Source of the DNA: Thiomargarita sp.
Lineage (GTDB): Bacteria > Pseudomonadota > Gammaproteobacteria > Beggiatoales > Beggiatoaceae
NCBI GenBank assembly: GCA_020721005.1
Contig: DYNP01000009.1
Span: 127,765-191,764 of the forward strand
Direction of reading: 5' to 3'
Length of the DNA: 64,000 nt
The translations under genes and the position numbers were made by a program. The notes under the pieces are model-generated. The model saw only the letters and a program-made list of their open reading frames with translations. It was not told where the DNA came from and did no database searches. The stretch's first letter is position 1. Each line of letters opens with the position of its first letter. Shown here piece by piece: positions 8,203-17,260 of this stretch.

Positions 8203-9168
8203 GTGAACATCAATAAATCATTGCTCACACTCACGCTCATCAACTGGCTAACTCTCATCAACTGGTTAACGGTCCCAATCCCTCTACTTGCCCAAGAATA
8301 CACCTATGGACCCATCAAATCCGGTGAAATGCTCTGGGGAATTGCAGGAAAAATTCGCCCGGACTCCACCATTTCACGCCACCAAATCATCATCGCCTTG
8401 GTCAAAGCCAATCCTCAAGCCTTTGGCGTCAGTTGCAATTTTAACTCACTGAAAGTTGGAGAAAAATTAAAAATTCCTTCCCTCCCAGAAATGCAAATCC
8501 TTAACCATAGCCAAGCCTTTGCCGAATTTCAAAAACAAAATGAAGAATGGAAAAATCGCCAATCTACTCCCATCAAATGTCCAGCCGTACCAGAATCTTC
8601 CCCGGTCTCAGCGGAACTATCTCCTCCTGCTCCAACTCCGGAACCCACTGCTCCCTCTCCAGTCTCAACTCCGGCACCGGTAACCTCCCCCTTGGGCACA
8701 ACAACAGAATCTACCCAACCGACCCCGACAATTGCCCCAAAAGAGACAGCGGCCGAAACTGTAATTTCAACCCCGGCGCCCCAAGAAATTCCCACTTCCC
8801 AGCCTCCGGTCATCACCCCCATCACTCCTATCTTGGGAGAAGAAGAAAATGAAACTCCCTATTTTTTGGTGATCTTGCTCAGTTTGGGAGGAATCGTGTC
8901 AGCCTTCATCCTCGGCAGTTTACTCTACGGACAACGTCTTTCTCTTGATGATGACCCCTCAGTTCCTGAACTGGATATCGATGAAGACAAAACCACTTCT
9001 GAACTTTCTGAAGAAGACAGTCCCATCAAAGACATGCCCTTACCTGCTGAAAAGCATGCTCCCATTGATGATATGCCTTTACACAGTCAAGGGAACACTC
9101 CCTCTTCAGACACATCTTCCCCCAAGAGCCACCTGTCTTCCTCCTTGGACTCAAGTGATTCTCTATGA
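8203..9168 (+). CDS. LysM-domain membrane protein, FimV-like
   Basis: 321 residues, GTG start with AAGGTAAGGA just upstream. A signal peptide ends near LLAQEY. A LysM/FimV N-terminal domain follows (about 31-95: YGPIKSGEMLWGIAGKIRP ... SLKVGEKLKIP), then a Pro/Thr-rich linker (about 125-225), one membrane helix (about 235-257) and an acidic tail with Asp/Glu/Ser repeats. FimV proteins bind peptidoglycan and organise polar machinery and type IV pili, but this one is much shorter and lacks the C-terminal TPR part. The signal peptide contains a perfect 6-residue tandem duplication (LINWLT twice). Confidence 0.8.
   Translation: MNINKSLLTLTLINWLTLINWLTVPIPLLAQEYTYGPIKSGEMLWGIAGKIRPDSTISRHQIIIALVKANPQAFGVSCNFNSLKVGEKLKIPSLPEMQILNHSQAFAEFQKQNEEWKNRQSTPIKCPAVPESSPVSAELSPPAPTPEPTAPSPVSTPAPVTSPLGTTTESTQPTPTIAPKETAAETVISTPAPQEIPTSQPPVITPITPILGEEENETPYFLVILLSLGGIVSAFILGSLLYGQRLSLDDDPSVPELDIDEDKTTSELSEEDSPIKDMPLPAEKHAPIDDMPLHSQGNTPSSDTSSPKSHLSSSLDSSDSL
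8236..8271 (+). repeat. 18-bp tandem duplication in a signal peptide
   Basis: CTCATCAACTGGCTAACT at 8236-8253 is followed directly by CTCATCAACTGGTTAACG at 8254-8271. The two copies differ at two bases, so the duplication is not brand new. It lengthens the hydrophobic core of the FimV-like signal peptide by six residues. Confidence 0.8.
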
Positions 9169-9220
9169 CTTCCCCTAACTCTCCTGGCTCAACCCACTTT
9201 TCATCAAGGAATAAAATGGC

Positions 9221-10309
9221 ATGCCTTTAAAAAATGATCGTTTATTACGCGCCTTACAACGTCAACCAGTAGACGTCACTCCCGTTTGGATTATGCGTCA
9301 AGCAGGCAGATATTTACCCGAATACCGGGCAACCCGAACCAAAGCGGGCAATTTTCTCACCCTTTGCAAAACCCCGGAACTGGCTTGTGAAGTCACTTTA
9401 CAGCCCCTGACCCGCTACCCATTAGATGCTGCCATCTTATTCTCAGATATTCTCACTATTCCCGATGCTATGGGTTTGGGTCTTCACTTTAATGAAGGTG
9501 AAGGTCCCGTATTGACTCAACCCCTGAGAACAAAAGCCCAAATTGATCAACTGGGCATTCCTGACCCAAATATCGATCTCAAATATGTTATGGATGCTAT
9601 TACTCTAATTCGACGCGAATTGGCAGAAACAGTGCCCCTCATTGGTTTTGCAGGAAGCCCTTGGACTTTAGCCACCTACATGATAGAAGGAGGCTCTACT
9701 AAACATTTTCAACACACCAAAGCCTTACTATTTGAGCAACCCCAACTCATGCACAATCTTCTGCATAAATTGGCTCAAGCCCTTGTTTTATATCTTAATG
9801 CTCAAGTGGCCGCCGGGGCTCAAGCCCTCATGCTGTTTGACACTTGGGGAGGCGTTTTAACCACTCGAGACTATCTTGAATTCTCCTTGCGCTACCTAAA
9901 AGATATTCTCCAGGGACTGACTCGTCACCATCAGGGACAACCCATTCCTATCATTCTCTTTACCAAAGATGGAAGTGAATGGTTGGAACATTTGGCAGCC
10001 ACAGGCTGTGATGCCATTGGTTTAGATTGGAAAATACCCATTGGACAAGCCAGGGCTCGGGTAGGTCGACAAGTTGCCTTACAAGGCAATATGGACCCTG
10101 GCATCCTGTATGCCTCTCCCGATCGCATTCGTCAAGAAGTGGCCACCATTTTAGACAGTTTTGGCCAAGGCAGCGGTCATGTTTTCAATTTGGGCCACGG
10201 TATTCATCCCCAAGTCGATCCAGAAAAAGTAGCGGTTCTCATCAATGCCGTTCATGAACTCAGTGCAGGCTATCATCAACCTTTCAATAAACTAGATCCT
10301 CAATCTTAG
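9221..10309 (+). CDS. hemE: uroporphyrinogen decarboxylase
   Basis: 362 residues. The enzyme removes four acetate carboxyl groups from uroporphyrinogen III to give coproporphyrinogen III in haem synthesis. The diagnostic N-terminal motif [15 protein letters not shown] (about 21-35) carries the substrate-binding arginines. [11 protein letters not shown] holds the catalytic Asp, and [17 protein letters not shown] and FNLGHGIHP are family signatures. The start fits the usual [11 protein letters not shown]-terminus. A cytosolic homodimer is expected. hemJ, needed later in the pathway, lies at 43.3 kb. Confidence 0.97.
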   Translation: MPLKNDRLLRALQRQPVDVTPVWIMRQAGRYLPEYRATRTKAGNFLTLCKTPELACEVTLQPLTRYPLDAAILFSDILTIPDAMGLGLHFNEGEGPVLTQPLRTKAQIDQLGIPDPNIDLKYVMDAITLIRRELAETVPLIGFAGSPWTLATYMIEGGSTKHFQHTKALLFEQPQLMHNLLHKLAQALVLYLNAQVAAGAQALMLFDTWGGVLTTRDYLEFSLRYLKDILQGLTRHHQGQPIPIILFTKDGSEWLEHLAATGCDAIGLDWKIPIGQARARVGRQVALQGNMDPGILYASPDRIRQEVATILDSFGQGSGHVFNLGHGIHPQVDPEKVAVLINAVHELSAGYHQPFNKLDPQS

Positions 10310-10431
10310 GTTGGATTCAAAATACAGCCTGCTCAAAAAACGACTCCCTTATCTTTCTAACAACTCCCAACGAAACAGAACATGACTATTCTATTTCCCC
10401 CATTTTCCCCTTAAATTGAATCAATCTCAAA

Positions 10432-11337
10432 ATGCGCGACAAATTTATTCTTATCCTAAAAGGCTTCTGCATGGGTGGAGCCGATGTTGTTCCTGGAGTC
10501 AGTGGCGGCACCATGGCCTTTATCTTGGGTATTTATGCCCAACTGCTCGCTGCCATCCGTTCATTTGACAAAATTTGGCTAACTCACCTTTTCCGCCTGG
10601 AAATCAAAGCGTTCATCCAACGTCCCCACTTTGGATTCTTAATTCCCTTGGTATTTGGCCTCGGTTGTGCCCTACTTTTTTTCACTCGCATCATTCCTTT
10701 ACCACAACTGCTTCACACTCATCCGGAACTGATCTATGGCCTGTTTTTTGGACTCATTGTGGGCTCTATTATTACTTTATTGCCTCAAATTGGTCAATAC
10801 GATAAAAATGCCTGGTTTTTTCTCATTCTCGGCACTTTGCTTGGTTGGTTAATTGTCAACCTAGTTCCAGTCGATACCCCTAATGCTCCCTGGTTTATTT
10901 TCATCAGCGGCATGTTAGCCATCTCCGCCATGTTACTGCCGGGCATTTCCGGCTCCTTCATCTTACTAATTCTACGAAAATATGATACTGTTTTCAATGC
11001 CATAGCTCATTTTGACTTTTTAGTTCTCCTGCCATTTGGATTGGGAATTATTGCTGGCCTGGTCCTATTCAGTCGTTTTTTAAGCTGGTTATTGGCACAT
11101 TATCACCGCGCCACTTTGACCACCATCATTGGGATTTTGGTAGGCACGTTGTGGATTATTTGGCCCTTTCAAGTGCGCCATTATGAGCTTGTCCATAACA
11201 AAGAGCACCTGATCAACACAATTCCTTACTTTCCAGAAACTCTTAATGACACGGTAATTTATACCATTCTGATGATGATCGTTGGACTGATTATAGTCTT
11301 AATCATTTCAACTTTAGCCAAACGGGCAGCAAAATAA
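10432..11337 (+). CDS. DUF368 membrane protein (PopT-type lipid carrier translocase family)
   Basis: 301 residues, about eight hydrophobic helices. The N-terminal signature GFCMGGADVVPGVSGGTMAFILG and the mid-protein repeat MLLPGISGSFILLILRKYD define DUF368. Members of DUF368 have been shown experimentally to recycle undecaprenyl phosphate across the inner membrane (PopT), so the same role in peptidoglycan and lipopolysaccharide precursor recycling is likely here. The two glycine-rich half motifs suggest an internal inverted repeat. A strong terminator follows the stop. Confidence 0.88.
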   Translation: MRDKFILILKGFCMGGADVVPGVSGGTMAFILGIYAQLLAAIRSFDKIWLTHLFRLEIKAFIQRPHFGFLIPLVFGLGCALLFFTRIIPLPQLLHTHPELIYGLFFGLIVGSIITLLPQIGQYDKNAWFFLILGTLLGWLIVNLVPVDTPNAPWFIFISGMLAISAMLLPGISGSFILLILRKYDTVFNAIAHFDFLVLLPFGLGIIAGLVLFSRFLSWLLAHYHRATLTTIIGILVGTLWIIWPFQVRHYELVHNKEHLINTIPYFPETLNDTVIYTILMMIVGLIIVLIISTLAKRAAK

Positions 11338-11376
11338 GAGTTTTAAAAAATCCCAGCTCCCCTGTTATGAAACCGT

Positions 11377-11411
11377 AAAAAACCATTTTTTCAATTTAAA
11401 TGGTTTTTTTT
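11377..11411 (+). terminator. rho-independent terminator after the DUF368 gene
   Basis: A 12-bp perfect stem (AAAAAACCATTT / AAATGGTTTTTT) with a 9-nt loop ends in an uninterrupted T run. It is A/T-symmetric, so it could work in both directions. A weaker outer pairing (CCCAGCT near 11352 with AGCTGGG near 11427) encloses it. Confidence 0.8.
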
Positions 11412-11481
11412 AAGTTTAAACACAGAAGCTGGGACTGGTCATAAAGTTATCCTCTTTTATAGGATTGAAAGAGGAAATTTT

Positions 11482-11500
11482 AACCGGTTTTCAACCGGAA
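11482..11500 (-). terminator. hairpin downstream of dps
   Basis: On the minus strand the stem CCGGTT-GAAA-AACCGG region is followed by TTAAAATTT, 14 nt past the dps stop. It is short but GC-rich at the base and well placed as a dps terminator. Confidence 0.5.
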
Positions 11501-11513
11501 AATTCTTTTCATT

Positions 11514-11984
11514 TCAGTGTTCCAACAAACTTCTCAACATCCAAGCAGTTTTTTCATGAAGTTGCATCCGTTGAGTCAATAAATCGGCTGTGGCTTCATC
11601 ATGAGCTTGTTCAACCACTGGAAAAATTGAACGTGCAGTGCGTACAACTGCTTCTTGCCCTTCCACTAATAATACAATCATGTCCTGAGCCTTGGGAACT
11701 CCTGGCGTTTCTGGAATAGAGCTGAGACGGGAAAATTCAGCATAGGTGCCAGGAGCTGGAAAGCCCAATGCTCTGATTCGTTCCGCAATCAAATCGACGG
11801 CCAAAGCCAGTTCATTATATTGGGTCTCAAACATGAGGTGTAAGGTTTGAAACATAGGACCCGTGACATTCCAATGGAAATTATGAGTTTTAAGATAGAG
11901 ACTGTAAGTATCGGCCAATAGTTTAGATAAACCCTCGGCAATTTCAGCCCGATGTTTTTCATGGATACCAATATCAATATTCAT
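11514..11984 (-). CDS. dps: Dps family DNA-binding ferritin-like protein
   Basis: 156 residues. Dps dodecamers oxidise Fe(II) with peroxide and store iron, protecting DNA. Residues forming the inter-subunit ferroxidase site are visible in [11 protein letters not shown] (His about 34 and 38) and in [19 protein letters not shown] (Glu/Asp). [12 protein letters not shown] is also typical. The N-terminus is short with few lysines, so DNA binding by an N-terminal tail is uncertain. AGGA lies 8 nt before the start. It stands alone with its own promoter region and hairpin terminator. Confidence 0.93.
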   Translation of the reverse strand: MNIDIGIHEKHRAEIAEGLSKLLADTYSLYLKTHNFHWNVTGPMFQTLHLMFETQYNELALAVDLIAERIRALGFPAPGTYAEFSRLSSIPETPGVPKAQDMIVLLVEGQEAVVRTARSIFPVVEQAHDEATADLLTQRMQLHEKTAWMLRSLLEH

Positions 11985-12322
11985 TGAGTGTTTTCCTAAA
12001 AATGGAGGGGTGAAGGGAATGAGAACAGAGATGTACGCTTAGAAAGTGAAAAGAGTTGTGAAAGCAATCACAACCATTGGGGAGAAGGGAAAATTGTGGG
12101 GATAGGGTTTTTAGTTGGGGTCTGATATCTATTTTTTCAAGAGGAAAATAGAGTGTTTGGTCATTTTGATTATTTAATGAGGTGGGTAATTGCTACCCAC
12201 CCCTTATAAGGTATCAAATAGTCATGGGGAAAGACTAATCAACCTTTTATATTTCCCCAAACGAGAAACAGTTTAGGGAAGTTTGTGAAGGTGCAGCACA
12301 ACAACAGTTGAGTCAAGCTTTT
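11985..12322. promoter_or_regulatory. 338-nt intergenic region upstream of dps, with a hairpin
   Basis: There is no gene. It should contain the dps promoter, but no clear OxyR or sigma-70 box stands out. A perfect 8-bp hairpin (GGTGGGTA-ATTGC-TACCCACC) lies at 12181-12201 with no T-tract after it on either strand. Confidence 0.45.
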
Positions 12323-12658
12323 CTATTTGGCGCCATGTAAGGCTTTGATGGCATTTTCAGGGTCATTTTTGAAGATGGTCAACAGAGCTCTAGCCGGCCC
12401 ATTTAAGGTTCTATGACCTTGTTCCCAGCCTTCCAAAGTACGCTTGCTGATGCATAATAGAGCAGCAAATTCTCGTTGCGACAGTCCAGCTTTTTCGCGA
12501 ATGTTTTTGATATCAGCCCCGGTTTGAACAAATTCCCGGGTGCTGCTTTCATCCTTGGTGGCTGCCAAGTTGACTTTTTCGCGAATGGCTTTGATGTCAG
12601 GTCCATTGGCAGAATCACGTCCATTGTCTTGGTTGTCTTGGCTTCTGTCGTCGCTCAT
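12323..12658 (-). CDS. XRE-family helix-turn-helix regulator, antitoxin-like
   Basis: 111 residues. The C-terminal half (about 50-108) is an HTH of the HigA/NadS type: IREKAGLSQREFAALLCISKRTLEGWEQGHRTLNGPARALL. The N-terminal half carries a partial duplication: GPDIKAIREKVNLA near 20 is echoed by GADIKNIREKAGLS near 48. NadS-like proteins are often antitoxins, but no toxin gene lies on either side. It is more likely an orphan regulator. A good ribosome binding site (AAGGAGTTACT) precedes ATG 12658. Confidence 0.85.
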   Translation of the reverse strand: MSDDRSQDNQDNGRDSANGPDIKAIREKVNLAATKDESSTREFVQTGADIKNIREKAGLSQREFAALLCISKRTLEGWEQGHRTLNGPARALLTIFKNDPENAIKALHGAK

Positions 12659-12891
12659 AGTAGTAACTCCTTTCTTTCATGTCAAATTATTGTTGTCTTT
12701 CCTGATTGTGGAAAGTGATTATTATAACCATTTTTACTTAAAACACAGAAAAATAGTCAAAAATTCTTGAAACTGAGGTTGATTATAAACAGCTAAATTT
12801 TTTTTTGCAAGTCCAATTTCAGTTATTTTTTACATTTTTGTAATCTAAACTGATAAAGTGAGTTTTCTTGCCATCTTAATGATCATTATAT

Positions 12892-15800
12892 TTAAATAGT
12901 AAGTCGATAGTAGGTCATGGGCACTAAGAGCAAACTGACGAGTAAGGAGAAGCTCAGGCCAAATACGATGGTTACGGCTAAAGGTTGTAGCATTTCGCTG
13001 CCTTGACTCCAGCCTAAACTGAGGGGAATGAGTCCTATAACCGTAGTTAACGTAGTCATCAAAATTGGGCGCAGACGCAGTGCTGCAGAATTCACAATGG
13101 CTTCACTGAGTACTTCAGTTTGCAGTCGTTGTTGTTCAATGGTTTCAACTAATATAATGGCATTATTAACGACAATGCCGGCCAACATGATGATCCCTAA
13201 CCAAACTGGCATGGAGAGGGGTAAGTCCAACCAGTAGAGACCCCAGGTGACTCCTATGAGAGCAAAGGGGATGGAGAATAGGATAATCAGCGGATTGCGT
13301 AAGGATTCGTATTGAACAACCATAACTACCCATACTAAGAATACCGCTAATCCTAGCAAGGCTTGAGTAAGATGTTGATTTTCTTGTAAAGCTTGTGTAA
13401 CTCCGCCTCTGTAAAGGGTATAGCCAGCGGGCAATTGGAAATTGGCAATGTATTTTTCCACTTGAGTGTTTAGGGTGGTCAAATCAGTATCTTTGGCAAT
13501 GTCCCCGGTAATTTGCAAAATTCTTTGTTGTTGTTCCCGTTTAATTTCAGTGGGGGCAATTGCCCATCGTAATGTGGCTAATTCGCTGAGTCGATAGGTA
13601 ATGCCGGCTGAGTTATACAAAGGTAAATCTTGAACTGCTTGTAGATCAGCCAGTTGTTGACGAGGAAGACGCAATTTTATAGCAATTTGTTGTTCGCCTT
13701 CAATAAAATGGGTGACTGTTTGACCATTCAGTAAAGTATTGAGGTAACGACCGATGGTTTGGGCATGAAAGCCGGCCAATTCAGCGCGTTGCTTGTTGAC
13801 GACAATGGTCATTTCTTGTTGAATTTCTTCTGCCGAATGTTTGAGGTTATTTAAGCCGGGTATATTTTCCAATTGGGTCAACATCTGGTTGGCCAAATGG
13901 GTTAAGGTGGGGAGATCTAGACCTTGAATTTTAAGATCAAATTGTTCCTCTGTGTTTCCTACGCGGATGCCCCGCAGCCCTCGACTGGAAACGCGCAACT
14001 TGACTCCCAACCATTCTAATTTTGCCAATTGTTCGTTAAATTGTTTAATCCATTGGTCAGTGCTCAAGTCTCTTTGGTTGGCTGGTTGCAGTTGTATCAT
14101 AAGTTGGCTGCGATGGCTGGCCTCATATTGGGAACGTCCATAAATCATGCCTCCCATTTCTACAAATATGGAGTCTACCGAAGGTTGTTGTTTGAGAAGG
14201 TGTTCCAGTTGTTGAGTTAATTGATTCATTTCCGTCAGGGCTAATCCGGGTTCCGCCAATACATTGATTTGAACTCGGCCTTCATCAAATTCGGGCAGAA
14301 AGATTTCTTTCATTGAGAATAGGTGTTGCAAGCTGAGAATGAGTCCAATACTAAACAGGGCAATTACCCAACTTGGGCCTTGCAATAGTATTCGCAAGAG
14401 GCGCGTATACAAATGGTTTAATTTTCGTTCCAAAATTGCCAGCCACGCTGTGTGAACGGTAGATTGGGTCCGGTGAGCGGCCAGGGCTGGGACCACGGTC
14501 AACGATACGAGTAGCGAGGCTAACATGGCGACTGCAATGGTAAATATCAATTCTCTAAACAGCAGCCCAACCAAACCCACAATGAATAGGAAGGGCAAAA
14601 TGGCAGCCAAATTGGTGGTGCTGGAGGCGATCAGAGCACTGGTAATTTCATGGACGGCGGTTAGAGCACCGGCTTGGGAATCTGTGGATTGTTGTTGATG
14701 ACGTGTGATATTTTCCAGCATCACAATGGTATTGTCTACCACCATTCCCACGCCCAAGGCTAGGCCACCGAGGGTCATAATGTTTAAAGTGAGTCCATTG
14801 GCCACCATCAGGATGAGGGTGACGGTAACGGCCAGTGGGATGGCCGTGCCTATGATCAAGGTGCTTTGCCAATTCCCCAAAAATAGGTAAACCACTAACA
14901 TTGCCAGTCCTGCACCTGAAATTGCAGCAGATACGGCATTGGCTAAGGCGCGTTTTACATAAATGGCTTGATTGTCAACTACTGCCAATTGTAAATCTTC
15001 GGGAATATTTTTGTGGGCATTCAGCCAGTCAATTCTCTGCAAAATGGTTTCTGCGACTTTAACCGCATTGGCTTCAGGTTGTTTTTGTAGGGACATTTTG
15101 ATCGAGGGTACTTCATTAAAACGCACCTCTAGACGTTGTTCCTCATGGGTGTCAACGATTCTGGCCACTTCTCCTAAATAGGGACGATTTATTACAGTAT
15201 TATAGGCCGCTTTTGAGGAAGTAAGTAGGGTTTCTGAAGAAAGGGCATAAACAGGGGATAAACGGACGGTAGCCAGTTGGTCTACGGTGGAAAAACGACC
15301 GATCACCCGGCTGCTTAATTCTTGTGAAGATAAGTATAGTCTGCCAATAGGAGTGTCAACATGATCCCGCTGCACAGATTGAGTGATTTCCTCTAAAGTG
15401 ATACCTAAGCTGATCATTCGTCTTAAGTCCGGCAGAATTTGGATTTCTCGAATCAATCCTCCTCCAACTTCAGCAGCTGCTACGCCGGGTAAATTGACAA
15501 ACCACTTTGATAAAGAATGATCAACCCAGCTGCGTAATTCCACGGCATCTCTTAAAGGAGAGCTAATAGCCACGGTAACGACTGCATTTTGTGAAGGATC
15601 TAATTTGAATACGGTCGGTGCTTGAATTGTGTCGGGTAATAGACGTTTGGCTCGATCCAAGCGTGTACTGGCTTCTCGAAGAGCCATGTCCACATCGTAA
15701 CCGTAAGGGAAGGACAAATTGATTGCACTTCGTCCTTCTGAAGTTTCAGACTGTAAGCTGATCACACCTTCTGTGGAAGCCAATTGTTCTTCTAAAGGAC

Positions 15801-16020
15801 GAGTCACCTGTTCCTCCATAACCAAAACTGGGATTCCAGGGTCTAAAACCCGTACGCGAATTTCCGGATAAATGATAGACGGGAGTAAGTCAACCCCTAA
15901 ATCCGCCAGCGAGAATAGTCCAATAACTACCAGGGTTAAGGCTAATACGTAGGTACCTAAGGGGTGATGAATTGACCAACTGGCAAGGCCACTCGACGGT
16001 TCAAAATGATATTTTTTAAT
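12892..16020 (-). CDS. RND-family efflux pump permease, apparent ATT start
   Basis: Inner-membrane proton-driven exporter of the HAE1/AcrB type, 1042 residues if started at ATT 16020. The frame upstream of the first ordinary start (TTG 15825) encodes the expected first transmembrane helix (GTYVLALTLVVIGLFSLADLGVDLLPSIIYP), and AGGA lies 7 nt before ATT; without this part the protein would lack helix 1. Twelve helices, two large periplasmic loops and the helix-4 motif GGLALGVGMVVDNTIVMLEN with its aspartates are present. No membrane fusion protein or outer-membrane channel gene is adjacent. It is divergent from the transglycosylase gene. Confidence 0.9.
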   Translation of the reverse strand: MKKYHFEPSSGLASWSIHHPLGTYVLALTLVVIGLFSLADLGVDLLPSIIYPEIRVRVLDPGIPVLVMEEQVTRPLEEQLASTEGVISLQSETSEGRSAINLSFPYGYDVDMALREASTRLDRAKRLLPDTIQAPTVFKLDPSQNAVVTVAISSPLRDAVELRSWVDHSLSKWFVNLPGVAAAEVGGGLIREIQILPDLRRMISLGITLEEITQSVQRDHVDTPIGRLYLSSQELSSRVIGRFSTVDQLATVRLSPVYALSSETLLTSSKAAYNTVINRPYLGEVARIVDTHEEQRLEVRFNEVPSIKMSLQKQPEANAVKVAETILQRIDWLNAHKNIPEDLQLAVVDNQAIYVKRALANAVSAAISGAGLAMLVVYLFLGNWQSTLIIGTAIPLAVTVTLILMVANGLTLNIMTLGGLALGVGMVVDNTIVMLENITRHQQQSTDSQAGALTAVHEITSALIASSTTNLAAILPFLFIVGLVGLLFRELIFTIAVAMLASLLVSLTVVPALAAHRTQSTVHTAWLAILERKLNHLYTRLLRILLQGPSWVIALFSIGLILSLQHLFSMKEIFLPEFDEGRVQINVLAEPGLALTEMNQLTQQLEHLLKQQPSVDSIFVEMGGMIYGRSQYEASHRSQLMIQLQPANQRDLSTDQWIKQFNEQLAKLEWLGVKLRVSSRGLRGIRVGNTEEQFDLKIQGLDLPTLTHLANQMLTQLENIPGLNNLKHSAEEIQQEMTIVVNKQRAELAGFHAQTIGRYLNTLLNGQTVTHFIEGEQQIAIKLRLPRQQLADLQAVQDLPLYNSAGITYRLSELATLRWAIAPTEIKREQQQRILQITGDIAKDTDLTTLNTQVEKYIANFQLPAGYTLYRGGVTQALQENQHLTQALLGLAVFLVWVVMVVQYESLRNPLIILFSIPFALIGVTWGLYWLDLPLSMPVWLGIIMLAGIVVNNAIILVETIEQQRLQTEVLSEAIVNSAALRLRPILMTTLTTVIGLIPLSLGWSQGSEMLQPLAVTIVFGLSFSLLVSLLLVPMTYYRLTI

Positions 16021-16121
16021 GAAGTAATCCTGAATTGACTTATCTTAAATTTGAGATTGTGCCCTAAATTTGCTATCATAAAAACCGTTATTTCTACTGC
16101 ATTCATGTTGAGAAAAAAACC

Positions 16122-16682
16122 ATGCATATCAAACATCTGTCCCCTATTTACCTAAGCTTACTGGCTTTATTCCTCAATGCTTGCGCGGGAAATCCCCAAC
16201 AACTTCCGCCGCCTCCTTCAAATAAACCAATTGCAGCAGTTCCACTCAGTACTGCCAGTCAAAAGCGTTCTTACTATTTTGCACAGTCCTTTCAGCCTCA
16301 GTATTTGCAGAATCTGGCCACGCAGGCAGCCTCATTGCACGGTATTGACAAGGGCTTATTTCACGCCTTGATTACTCAAGAATCGGCTTGGGATCCCAAT
16401 GCCATTTCTCATAAGGGAGCTCGGGGCTTGACTCAAATTATGCCTCAAACTGGAAGATTGGAATGTGGTTTGGCGCATGATGTCTTGCTCGATCCCAAAC
16501 TTAATCTTCATTGTGGGGCGTATTATTTCAGTAAACTCCTCCGACGATTTAGAAATGTTGAATTGGCGTTGGCCGCCTATAACAGCGGAGAAACTCGAGT
16601 CGCTCGACTGGGTAGAGTTCCTAGAATTCGAGAAACTCAACATTATGTTAAACGCATTATGAGAGATTGGCAGAACAACTGA
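16122..16682 (+). CDS. lytic transglycosylase lipoprotein (SLT domain)
   Basis: 186 residues. A lipoprotein signal ends in LNAC, so Cys21 should be acylated. The SLT domain (about 70-175) has the catalytic Glu in ITQESAWDPNAIS, then KGARGLTQIMPQTG, HCGAYYFSKLL and LALAAYNSGE. It cleaves peptidoglycan between MurNAc and GlcNAc, forming an anhydro product. Length and layout resemble small MltC/Slt-type exported enzymes. It has its own promoter region shared with the divergent RND gene. Confidence 0.9.
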   Translation: MHIKHLSPIYLSLLALFLNACAGNPQQLPPPPSNKPIAAVPLSTASQKRSYYFAQSFQPQYLQNLATQAASLHGIDKGLFHALITQESAWDPNAISHKGARGLTQIMPQTGRLECGLAHDVLLDPKLNLHCGAYYFSKLLRRFRNVELALAAYNSGETRVARLGRVPRIRETQHYVKRIMRDWQNN

Positions 16683-16867
16683 TTTTGCCCGATTACTTCC
16701 TTCGATTCCGCAGTCTATCGACTAGACAGAGTATCACATACAGAGTAAACTACTTATTTTAAGTTGTCTATTACCCAATAGGGGTAAATTGAATACCCAA
16801 ATGGATAGTTTTATACCTATTTAGAACCTCTTTTCTTACCCTATATTTACTCAGAGTCTTACACCCA
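16683..16867. promoter_or_regulatory. short AT-rich region with an inverted repeat
   Basis: TTACCC-AATAG-GGGTAA at 16771-16787 is a 6-bp perfect palindrome upstream of the S24-like gene, followed by further TACCC copies (near 16793). It could be an operator, but there is no independent support. Confidence 0.3.
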
Positions 16868-17176
16868 ATGAATCAATGCAGTAGTCATGACCCGGTGGCT
16901 TTACAAGTACTAGGAGACAGTATGGCTCCGGAATTTTTAGAAGGACAGATCATCATCATTGAACCCGAAGGGGTTATTAGCAATGGCTCTTATGTGTTGG
17001 CTGTATACGCTGAAGAATACATATTTCGGCAATTAGTCATTGAAAATCAACACTATTTTTTGAAACCCCTTAATGAAAAATACCCCACTTTAGAAATTAC
17101 TGATCTAAGCGCTATCAAGGGAGTTATCATTCAGAAAGCCGGAAAACGACGTCATGAACACAAACACTACCTTTAA
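16868..17176 (+). CDS. S24/LexA-fold peptidase-like protein without DNA-binding domain
   Basis: 102 residues covering only the S24 fold. The serine motif GDSMAPEFLEGQ (about 17-28) is intact. The position that normally holds the catalytic lysine (the K in a VKRL-type motif) is arginine here (YIFRQL, about 53-58). LKPLNEKYP matches the late conserved strand. LexA and UmuD use the Ser/Lys pair for self-cleavage, so this protein is probably inactive or altered. No helix-turn-helix is present. It is a stand-alone gene between the transglycosylase and retropepsin genes. Confidence 0.75.
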   Translation: MNQCSSHDPVALQVLGDSMAPEFLEGQIIIIEPEGVISNGSYVLAVYAEEYIFRQLVIENQHYFLKPLNEKYPTLEITDLSAIKGVIIQKAGKRRHEHKHYL

Positions 17177-17194
17177 GCACTGACCTCAAATCAC

Positions 17195-17227
17195 AACTTC
17201 CTCCTTTATCGACAGAAAGAGGAAGTT
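17195..17227. terminator. hairpin after the S24-like gene
   Basis: AACTTCCTC pairs perfectly with GAGGAAGTT, with extra CTTT/AAAG pairing inside. It is followed by CCTTAT rather than a T run, so it is either a weak terminator or a processing hairpin. Confidence 0.45.
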
Positions 17228-17260
17228 CCTTATCCACCCTGGCCTTTTTGGAAACCTATC

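Noticed and set aside
12181..12201. Hairpin as a terminator for dps or the XRE gene
   Set aside because: It is upstream of dps and more than 120 nt past the XRE stop on the minus strand, with no T-tract in either direction.
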